The translations under genes and the position numbers were made by a program. Positions 1 to 4,972 of a DNA stretch of 10,794 bases are shown piece after piece; position 1 is the stretch's first letter; every line of letters begins with the position of its first letter. The stretch is from JAMOQA01 sp964582785 (GTDB lineage Bacteria > Acidobacteriota > Polarisedimenticolia > J045), in the NCBI GenBank assembly GCA_964582785.1, contig CAZOTT010000098.1:1-10794 (forward strand), written 5' to 3'. The notes beneath the pieces were generated by a model. That model did no database searches. It saw only the letters and a list, made by a program, of their open reading frames with translations, and was not told the origin of the DNA.

Positions 1-305
1 GCGACCGGGTGGCAATCCTCCGCGGGGGACGCCTGGTGGAGGTCCAGGAACTGGGGGCCCTCGAGAGCCGGCGGCGCATCCTCGGGTGGGAGGTCGAGGC
101 CCGGGGGGGCGGGGCGGTTCCCGGGGCCGAGGAGGTTTCCCGCCGCGGGGAGGAACGGCTCCTGCGGTTCCCGCCGGACACGGACGCGGAGGGGATCCTC
201 GCCGCCCTGCGGGCGGCCGGGGCGCGGCCCGTGGCGATCGTGCCGCGGCGGGAAACCCTCGAGGACCTCTTCCTGCGGGCCCTGGGCCGGGAGGAAGCGG
301 CCTGA
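1..305 (+). CDS. ABC transporter ATP-binding protein, C-terminal part (5' end outside window)
   Basis: This is the last ~101 codons of an ABC ATPase; the open frame runs in from the window edge (phase: first full codon at base 3). The visible start, DRVAILRGGRLVE, is the segment that follows the H-loop in ABC-2 type exporter ATPases (family knowledge), so Walker A, Walker B and signature motifs lie upstream, unseen. A variable C-terminal regulatory region follows, ending in LEDLFLRAL, a very common ending in this family, where it precedes the stop. The GTG at base 9 is an internal Val, not a start. The stop overlaps the permease ATG as ATGA (303-307), so the two are co-translated and should form one transporter. 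By context it resembles Myxococcus PilH, the ATPase of the pilus-associated ABC transporter; that specific role is inference. Confidence 0.88.
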   Translation, partial: DRVAILRGGRLVEVQELGALESRRRILGWEVEARGGGAVPGAEEVSRRGEERLLRFPPDTDAEGILAALRAAGARPVAIVPRRETLEDLFLRALGREEAA

Positions 306-1069
306 TGGAACGGGTCCTGGCGATCGCGGGGGCGACCTTCCGGGAGGCGATCCGGCACCGGATCCTCTACCTGCTGCTGGTGTTCGCCCTCGTGATGATC
401 GCCTTCTCCCGGGTGCTGACACTGCTGACGGTCGGGGAGGATGCGAAGATCATCATGGACGTCGGCATGACGGCCATCGACCTCTTCGGCCTGCTGATCG
501 CCCTTTTCGTCGGCGTCGGGGTGATCTTCCGGGAGATGGAACGCCGGACGGTGCAGGTCACCCTGGCGGGGCCGGTGGCCCGGTGGGAGTACGTCCTGGG
601 GAAGTACGCCGGCCTCGCCGCGGCGATCACCCTGAACGCCGTCCTGATGGCCCTGGCCCTGTTCGGCATCCTCCTGCTGCGGGGCGCCTTCACCCCGGCC
701 CTCGTGGTCGCCGTGTTCATGCTCTGGGTCGAGCTGATGTTCGTCACCGCGGCGGCGATCTTCTTCTCCTCGTTCTCGACCCCGATCTTCTCCGCCCTGT
801 TCACCGCGATGCTGTGGGTGATCGGGCACCTGGCCTGGTCCCTGACGCTGCTCGAGGCCCGCCTGCCGGAGGGGTTCGGCCGGGCCGTCGTCCACGCGGT
901 GTACCTGCTGGTGCCGGACCTCGAGTACGGGGACGTCCGGCCCCTCGCCGTGCACGGGCTGCCGATCCCGCCGGGGCGGGTGCTGTGGGCGACGGTCTAC
1001 GAGCTCGCCTGGGGGGCCGTGCTCCTGGCGATCGCCTGCCTCGCCTTCCGGCGGCGGGACCTGGTCTGA
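305..1069 (+). CDS. ABC-2 type transporter permease
   Basis: This 254-aa integral membrane protein is the usual length for a NosY/NatB-like ABC-2 permease. About six hydrophobic segments are visible: roughly residues 15-37, 57-76, 100-121, 125-147, 150-175 and 230-248. Between the second and third lies FREMERRTVQ...ARWEYVLGKYAGL, matching the family's cytoplasmic loop (established pattern: E-x-E-R-R-T followed by R-x-E-Y-x-x-G-K). It ends in FRRRDLV, a typical terminus. The ATG overlaps the stop of the ATPase gene, which fixes the start against an in-frame extension reaching back to base 86. The substrate cannot be read from sequence. The position before a TPR protein and prepilin peptidase makes a PilI-like role in pilus biogenesis plausible (inference). 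Confidence 0.88.
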   Translation: MERVLAIAGATFREAIRHRILYLLLVFALVMIAFSRVLTLLTVGEDAKIIMDVGMTAIDLFGLLIALFVGVGVIFREMERRTVQVTLAGPVARWEYVLGKYAGLAAAITLNAVLMALALFGILLLRGAFTPALVVAVFMLWVELMFVTAAAIFFSSFSTPIFSALFTAMLWVIGHLAWSLTLLEARLPEGFGRAVVHAVYLLVPDLEYGDVRPLAVHGLPIPPGRVLWATVYELAWGAVLLAIACLAFRRRDLV

Positions 1070-1072
1070 ACG

Positions 1073-1921
1073 ATGCGCCGCCCGGCCGCGGTTCTCACCC
1101 TCGTCGTGGTGCTCTCGGCCGCGCTGGCCGGCCTCGCGCGGACCCGCCTGGAGCGGCTGGGGGAGACCCGGGTTCCCGCGGGTCTCCTCTACCTGCCCCG
1201 GGGACCCTGGCTGCGCGCCCTGGCGGTCGGCCAGGAGGAGACCCTGGCCGACCTGCTCTACATCTGGGCGATCCAGTACTACTCGAACTACGAGGACACC
1301 CGCCGCTACGAGTACCTGGACCAGGTCTTCCGCGGGGCGATCACCGAGCTGGACCCGTACTTCACCGAGGCCTACCTGGTGGGGGCGCTGATCATGTCCG
1401 TGGAGGCCCGCCGGCCCGAACTCGCCCTCGCCCTGTACGACAAGGGCCTCGCGAAGATGCCGGACAACTGGGAGCTCGGCTACTGGGCCGGGTGGGAGTG
1501 TTACTACCAGGGACGGTTCCTCTGCGCCCGGGACTACTGGGCCCGCGCGTCCCGGATGCCCGGGGCGCCCGCGGTCCTCGGCCGACTCGCGGCCCGGATG
1601 CTGGAAAAGGCGGGGGACCTGGCGGCGGCGATCCGGGAGTACCGGCGCCTGCTCGAGCATCCTCCCGACGAGAAGACCGCCCGGGTCGTCGAGTCGTGGG
1701 TCGAGCGGATGAGTACCGAGCTGGACCTGCGGAAGCTGGACGCGGCCGTGGAGGCCTTCCGGCAGGAGCGGGGCCGGTGCCCGCGGAACCTCCGGGAACT
1801 GGTCGCGGAGAGGTTCCTCGCCCGGCTGCCTCGGGCGATCGACGGGCGGCCGTACCGCTACGACCCGCGCACCTGCCGGGTGCTGCCTGCTCCCGGCCAG
1901 TCCTTCGGGGGGGGACGGTGA
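1073..1921 (+). CDS. Membrane-anchored TPR protein with GspG-like C-terminal segment
   Basis: The product is 282 aa. Residues 7-22 form one hydrophobic segment after MRRP, an uncleaved anchor or signal peptide, placing the rest outside the cytoplasmic membrane. Residues ~56-215 are helical with TPR-like spacing; the clearest units are around 98-130 (AYLVGALIMS...LYDKGLAKMPDN), 134-162 and 168-196 (LEKAGDLAAAIREYRRLLEHPP). Residues ~217-270 (LRKLDAAVEAFRQERGRCPR, then LRELVAERFLARLPRAIDGRPYRYD) look like the ectodomain pattern of GspG-type pseudopilins. It starts 3 bp after the permease stop, and its stop is shared with the next start (GTGA), so it is translationally embedded between transporter and prepilin peptidase. 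I do not recognise a named family. A scaffold for pilus or transporter assembly is inference; it could occupy the place of Myxococcus PilG, but I cannot show homology. Confidence 0.8.
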   Translation: MRRPAAVLTLVVVLSAALAGLARTRLERLGETRVPAGLLYLPRGPWLRALAVGQEETLADLLYIWAIQYYSNYEDTRRYEYLDQVFRGAITELDPYFTEAYLVGALIMSVEARRPELALALYDKGLAKMPDNWELGYWAGWECYYQGRFLCARDYWARASRMPGAPAVLGRLAARMLEKAGDLAAAIREYRRLLEHPPDEKTARVVESWVERMSTELDLRKLDAAVEAFRQERGRCPRNLRELVAERFLARLPRAIDGRPYRYDPRTCRVLPAPGQSFGGGR

Positions 1922-2748
1922 CCCCGGCGGAGGTCCTGCGGGTCGAGTGGTTCGCCGGGCTCGCGGTGGTCGGCGCCGTGGTCGGCTCGTTCCTCAACGT
2001 GTGCATCTGGCGGCTCCCCCGGGGGGAGAGCGTCGTCCGGCCCCGGTCCCGCTGCCCCCGGTGCGGGACCCCGATCCGCGCCCGGCACAACGTCCCGGTC
2101 CTGTCCTGGTTCTGGCTCCGGGGACGATGCGCCGCCTGCGGCGCGCCGATCTCCCCCCGCTACCCCCTCGTCGAGGCCCTGAACGCCGGCCTCTGGGTCC
2201 TGGTCGGCTGGCGCTTCGGTCCCGGTTTCCCGGCGCTGGTCCTCCTGCCGTTCGTCTCGGCGATGGTCGTCCTCTTCTTCACCGACCTGGACCACATGAT
2301 CCTGCCGGACCGGGTGACCCTTCCCCTGGCCGTCCTCGGCCTGGCCGTCTCCCCCTGGAACTCCCGCCTCGACCTGGGCCCGGGCCTGCTCGGTTCCGGG
2401 ACGGCTCCCGGGCGCGTGCTGGCCGCCCTGCTCGGGGCGGCAGCCGGGTGGGGCCTCTTCTTCGGCCTGGTGCTCGCCTGGCGGGTGCTCTTCGACCGGG
2501 AGGCGATGGGAGGGGGCGATCTCAAGATGATGCTCGGGGTCGGCTCGTTCCTCGGGGTCGGGGGGGTGGTGGTGACCGTGTTCCTCGCGTCGGTGGCCGG
2601 GACGCTGCTGGCCGCTCCCTTCCTGCTCAGCGCCCGGTGGCGGGGAACCCGGGAACTGCCGTTCGGCTGCTTCCTCGCCCCCGCCGCCGCCGTCGCGGCC
2701 CTGTGGGGAAGGGAAGCCCTCGCCTGGTACCTCCGGCTCCTGCCGTGA
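1918..2748 (+). CDS. pilD: Prepilin peptidase / N-methyltransferase (PilD, type IV leader peptidase)
   Basis: This 276-aa polytopic membrane enzyme cleaves prepilin leaders after the conserved Gly and N-methylates the new N-terminus. The N-terminal domain has GSFLNVCIWRLP (23-34) and the zinc-type tetracysteine pair CPRC (46-49) and CAAC (71-74), followed by SPRYPLVE. The peptidase core has FTDLDHMILPDRVTLP (122-136, containing the first catalytic Asp region) and MGGGDLKMM (197-205, Asp201), the two aspartate sites of this aspartic protease family. Length and motif order are complete, so it should be active. The GTG start overlaps the TPR stop as GTGA; an in-frame open stretch reaching far upstream is rejected because it overlaps two real genes. 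Its likely local substrates are the PilV/W/X-like prepilins encoded from 4502 onward. Confidence 0.95.
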   Translation: MTPAEVLRVEWFAGLAVVGAVVGSFLNVCIWRLPRGESVVRPRSRCPRCGTPIRARHNVPVLSWFWLRGRCAACGAPISPRYPLVEALNAGLWVLVGWRFGPGFPALVLLPFVSAMVVLFFTDLDHMILPDRVTLPLAVLGLAVSPWNSRLDLGPGLLGSGTAPGRVLAALLGAAAGWGLFFGLVLAWRVLFDREAMGGGDLKMMLGVGSFLGVGGVVVTVFLASVAGTLLAAPFLLSARWRGTRELPFGCFLAPAAAVAALWGREALAWYLRLLP

Positions 2749-2782
2749 CGGCCCGGGCTTGACCGCGCTCGTGCGAATCGCC

Positions 2783-2811
2783 TTGACCGTGTTCGCCGGG
2801 AGGGCCAGATT
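2783..2811 (+). promoter_or_regulatory. Possible sigma-70-type promoter before first secreted paralog
   Basis: TTGACC (2783-2788) is a 5/6 match to the -35 consensus; 17 bp later CAGATT (2806-2811) is only 3/6 for a -10. A second TTGACCG lies 24 bp upstream (2759-2765). The 154-bp gap after pilD makes a new transcription start reasonable, but the -10 is poor. Confidence 0.25.
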
Positions 2812-2821
2812 GGACCCCGTC

Positions 2822-2858
2822 GGCCGGCGTGCCGCGATCGGCGCGGCGTGCGCCGGCC
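2822..2858 (+). promoter_or_regulatory. Strong two-part hairpin in leader of first secreted paralog
   Basis: GGCCGGCG (2822-2829) pairs with CGCCGGCC (2851-2858). Inside it GCCGCG (2831-2836) pairs with CGCGGC (2842-2847) around the loop ATCGG. That gives an 8-bp plus 6-bp stem with a small internal bulge, ending 44 nt before the ATG at 2903. No T-run follows, so a leader structure or a weak pilD terminator are both possible. Confidence 0.5.
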
Positions 2859-2873
2859 GGAGCTCATCGAGAG

Positions 2874-2894
2874 CCCGGGCATTCCCGGGGGAGG
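2874..2894 (+). promoter_or_regulatory. Hairpin overlapping the Shine-Dalgarno of first secreted paralog
   Basis: CCCGGG (2874-2879), loop CATT, CCCGGG (2884-2889) form a 6-bp stem whose right arm runs into the purine-rich GGGGGAGG ribosome binding site just before ATG 2903. Pairing would hide part of the site. The same CCCGGG-loop-TTCCCGGGGG pattern recurs before the second paralog (3611-3629). Confidence 0.4.
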
Positions 2895-2902
2895 AACGAA
2901 GC

Positions 2903-3472
2903 ATGCGGAGGAAGAAGAAAAGTCGCTCGCGCGGAATGTTGTGGGTCGCCGCCCTGTTCTCGGTCTGCCTGCTGGTGACGGGGCTGCCCACTCGGGCGGG
3001 AGCGCCGTCGGTGGCGGACACGGCGTGGGAGGGTTCGGGGACCCTGCTCCTGAAGGTCAGGGGTGAGGGTCGCCAGAAGATCCCGGTCCGCTGCAAGGCA
3101 CTGTTCCACGAGGACGGGACGTTCCAGTGGGAGCTCGTCGATGAGACGGCCCTGCCGGACCGGGAAGGCACGGAAGAGGGAACCTGGTCCCAGCACGGCA
3201 AGCGGATCCGGATCGCCTTCCAGGACGTCCTGCTCCGCGACGCCCTCGCCTGGGCCTTCCAGGAGACGACGGGCCTGGACGCGGCGGACGCCACCGTGGG
3301 GCACTACCGGTCGCGGGCCAGGCTCCGCCCGAAGAAGAACACCCTGGCCTGGTCCTGGAAGGTGCGCGGGAAGGTGCAGGCGGAGGAGTCCGCGGCGGAA
3401 ACGGCGGACGGTTCCGGGAAGTACCGGACCGTGTTCAAGCTGAAGTGCCGGGGCATGAAACAGATCGACTGA
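2903..3472 (+). CDS. Secreted protein of unknown function, paralog 1
   Basis: The product is 189 aa. A basic N-region (MRRKKKSRSRG), hydrophobic core (13-28) and likely cleavage near TRAGA/PSVA (about 34) indicate Sec export. The mature ~155 residues are rich in alternating hydrophobic/polar stretches starting with a conserved W (42), consistent with a small beta-barrel or calycin-like fold (inference). Two Cys (64, 182) could pair. It shares APSVA, TWSQHGKRIRI (94-104), an aromatic AWAF/E-T-G stretch and R-x-RLRPKK (138-145) with the gene that follows, so the two are tandem duplicates. ATG 2903 is chosen over the longer in-frame start at 2759 because it has GGGGGAGG in front and begins a proper signal peptide. 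I do not recognise a named family. Position between pilD and minor pilins suggests an envelope or pilus-linked role, unproven. Confidence 0.8.
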   Translation: MRRKKKSRSRGMLWVAALFSVCLLVTGLPTRAGAPSVADTAWEGSGTLLLKVRGEGRQKIPVRCKALFHEDGTFQWELVDETALPDREGTEEGTWSQHGKRIRIAFQDVLLRDALAWAFQETTGLDAADATVGHYRSRARLRPKKNTLAWSWKVRGKVQAEESAAETADGSGKYRTVFKLKCRGMKQID

Positions 3473-3580
3473 GCGGTCGGGCGGCCCGGGTCGGATCCTC
3501 CCGGGAGAAACCGCGGGGGATCGCCCCTTTCCGCCGGGAGCCGGGACGTTTCGGGCTGGCCTTCCCGCGCCCGGGAAGCC
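3473..3580 (+). terminator. Hairpin-rich stretch after first paralog, possible terminator
   Basis: Immediately after the stop, GCGGT (3473-3477) can pair with ACCGC (3510-3514) around an inner CCCGGG stem (3485-3490 with 3500-3505). GGGG (3516-3519) and CCCC (3524-3527) follow with TTT. A third stem, GGC-TTCCCG with CGGGAA-GCC (3558-3580, one bulged C), comes next. Only the short middle stem has any T-run, so termination here would be weak or factor-assisted. Confidence 0.3.
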
Positions 3581-3604
3581 ACGTTCAGTCCCGGTCGAGA
3601 ATGC

Positions 3605-3631
3605 GTCCCCCCGGGGCCTTCCCGGGGGGAC
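3605..3631 (+). promoter_or_regulatory. Perfect 11-bp hairpin in leader of second secreted paralog
   Basis: GTCCCCCCGGG (3605-3615), loop GCCTT, CCCGGGGGGAC (3621-3631) is a perfect inverted repeat ending 37 nt before ATG 3669. No T-run follows; an A/G-rich leader leads to AGGAGGGAG. It resembles the hairpin at 2874-2889 before paralog 1, suggesting the leader was duplicated with the gene. A role in mRNA stability or expression control is inference. Confidence 0.5.
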
Positions 3632-3668
3632 CCGGAAGAGCGAAAAGAACGAACAGGAGGGAGACGAG

Positions 3669-4220
3669 ATGAGCAGGAAACCGGTGTTGTGGGCGAAGTG
3701 GTGCACCTGGACCCTCGCGGCCGTCCTGGCGGTGGCCCTGGCCGTGCCGGCGCTGGCGGAGGCTCCTTCGGTTGCGGGGACGCAGTGGTCCGGGACGGCG
3801 ACGTTCCTCTTCAAGGTGAAGGGGCACGGGAAGAAGACGGAAACGAGGCAGTGCACCCTCACCTTCTACCCGGACGGCGCGCTGGGGTTCAGGTGCGCCG
3901 ATGCGGGTGACCCGGTGATGAAGTCGCTCCAGGAAGACGCGGACGGGCCGACCTGGTCCCAGCACGGCAAGCGCATCCGGATCAGCTGGCCGTCCGACAC
4001 GTGGGCCGAGCACTTCGCCTGGGTCTACGGAGAGGTCACGGGACAGGAACCGGCGGACGTCACCGCGGCAACCGAGAAGGCAAGGGCCAAGCTCCGCCCG
4101 AAGAAGGAGACGATGAAGTACAGGTACAGGGGGCGGGGAAAGGTCGTCGGCGAGGACGGGAAGACCGCCCGCACCAGTTTCAAGGTCGTGATGAAGGACC
4201 TGCACGAGGTGAAGAAGTAG
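3669..4220 (+). CDS. Secreted protein of unknown function, paralog 2
   Basis: The product is 183 aa. The signal peptide spans about residues 1-30 (hydrophobic core 14-27, ending VPALA/EAPS), so Sec export is likely. The mature part is homologous to the preceding gene along its length: APSVAGTQW, FLFKVKG, TWSQHGKRIRI (95-105), HFAWVYGEVTG and K-A-R-A-KLRPKK (137-146), ending in a basic tail. At DNA level 32 of 33 bases match between 3182-3214 and 3951-3983, indicating a fairly recent duplication or strong constraint on that core. Its Cys (62, 76) are placed differently from paralog 1, so any disulphide differs. The start has a clear AGGAGGGAG 8-10 nt upstream. Function is unknown; I recognise no enzyme motif. 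A structural or ligand-binding envelope protein is more likely than a catalyst (inference). Confidence 0.83.
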   Translation: MSRKPVLWAKWCTWTLAAVLAVALAVPALAEAPSVAGTQWSGTATFLFKVKGHGKKTETRQCTLTFYPDGALGFRCADAGDPVMKSLQEDADGPTWSQHGKRIRISWPSDTWAEHFAWVYGEVTGQEPADVTAATEKARAKLRPKKETMKYRYRGRGKVVGEDGKTARTSFKVVMKDLHEVKK

Positions 4221-4246
4221 TCCCCCGGAGCGGGGACGCGACCGGT

Positions 4247-4274
4247 GCGGCCGGGCCCCGCGGGGCCCGGCCGC
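4247..4274 (+). terminator. Perfect 28-bp palindrome, candidate terminator
   Basis: The 14-base half GCGGCCGGGCCCCG is followed by its exact complement, giving a stem of at least 12 bp, 26 bp after the stop of paralog 2. A smaller stem, TCCCC (4221-4225) with GGGGA (4232-4236), precedes it, and CCCC/GGGG arms (4287-4303) follow. There is no T-run, so this is either a U-less terminator or a 3'-end stabiliser. The sequence is symmetric, so it could also bind a dimeric protein. Confidence 0.5.
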
Positions 4275-4335
4275 GGTCCGTCCCGGCCCCGGGATCCCCG
4301 GGGTGCCCCCTCCTCATCCGCGGACTCGGCGGTAC

Positions 4336-4395
4336 CCGGACACGCCGGACACCCGGTCGTCCGGAACGGACACGTTTCCCGGGACGTTTCCCGGG
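4336..4395. repeat. Short direct repeats upstream of minor-pilin operon
   Basis: CCGGACAC occurs at 4336-4343 and 4345-4352, and ACGTTTCCCGGG occurs twice back to back at 4372-4383 and 4384-4395. They sit in the gene-free 281 bp (4221-4501) before the PilV-like gene. Tandem half-sites of this kind can be operators, but no bound protein can be named. Confidence 0.55.
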
Positions 4396-4446
4396 ACCGC
4401 CCTCACCGGTGGCGCACGATCCCGCGGCGGAAGAAACGGTTGCCGG

Positions 4447-4467
4447 GTGCCGCCCCCCGGGCGGCAC
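4447..4467 (+). promoter_or_regulatory. Perfect hairpin in leader of PilV-like gene
   Basis: GTGCCGCCC (4447-4455) and GGGCGGCAC (4459-4467) form a 9-bp stem with loop CCC, ending 34 nt before the GTG start at 4502. No T-run follows. Its position mirrors the hairpins in front of the two secreted paralogs. Confidence 0.45.
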
Positions 4468-4501
4468 GGATCCTGCTTCGGTCCGGGCGGAGGAGGATCC
4501 C

Positions 4502-4972
4502 GTGGACCGCCGTGCCGTTTTCCTTCGCCCCGAGGGGGGAGTGCTCCTGCCCGAGGCGCTCGCTGCCCTCGTCCTCGTGGGCCTGGTCGCCCTCGCGGCC
4601 TCGGGCCTCGTCGCCGCCGCGCTGTGGGGGGAGCGGGACGCCGCCTCCCTCGCCGCGGCGCGGGGGGCCGCCGGGTCGGCTCTCGCCCGGGTCGCCGCCT
4701 GCTCCTGGGCCCGGTTGCCCTCCCTGTTCGGGAGCAGTCCCGGCGATTCCCGCTTCCTGGCCGATTCCCGCGGGGATCCCACCCCCGAGGTCGTCGCGGG
4801 CCTCGTGGATGGCCTCCCGGCCGGGAGACTCGTCATCGTGGTCGAGCCCCTGGGGCCGGGGGGAAACCGGGTGCCGTTCCGGGAAGCGGTCGCGTGCCGG
4901 GTGCGCGCCCGGGTGACGTGGTGGCGGGGGGACCGCCGGCGCCGGGTGGAGGCGGTCGATGTCCGCTACTGA
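4502..4972 (+). CDS. PilV-like minor type IV prepilin
   Basis: The product is 156 aa. A 13-residue leader ending in PEGG is followed by VLLPEALAALVLVGLVALAASGLVA (written in pieces: VLLPEALAAL, then VLVGLVALAASGLVA). Cleavage after Gly13 puts Glu18 at +5 of the mature protein, the classic type IV pilin signature, followed by the hydrophobic N-terminal helix. The remaining ~115 residues are a short ectodomain with one Cys pair candidate (63 and a C-terminal Cys). Size and first position in a V-W-X order fit PilV, which with PilW and PilX forms the minor-pilin priming/tip complex. The GTG start is supported by GGAGGAGG (4489-4496) five bases upstream. Its end overlaps the next gene by 14 bp. 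The cell location would be inner membrane, then pilus. Confidence 0.82.
   Translation: MDRRAVFLRPEGGVLLPEALAALVLVGLVALAASGLVAAALWGERDAASLAAARGAAGSALARVAACSWARLPSLFGSSPGDSRFLADSRGDPTPEVVAGLVDGLPAGRLVIVVEPLGPGGNRVPFREAVACRVRARVTWWRGDRRRRVEAVDVRY

Noticed and set aside
583..1917. In-frame upstream extension of the pilD reading frame
   Set aside because: It overlaps the permease and TPR genes; the GTGA junction at 1918 and the normal length of PilD set the start.
2759..2902. Longer start for the first secreted paralog
   Set aside because: The added 48 residues carry no signal peptide features and would bury the proper signal peptide; the ribosome binding site is before 2903.
4410..4425. Possible sigma-54 promoter TGGCGCACGATCCCGC before the PilV-like gene
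   Set aside because: GG and GC elements are 11 bp apart instead of 10 and the -12 TTGC is absent; a second candidate near 4428-4444 is also one base off.
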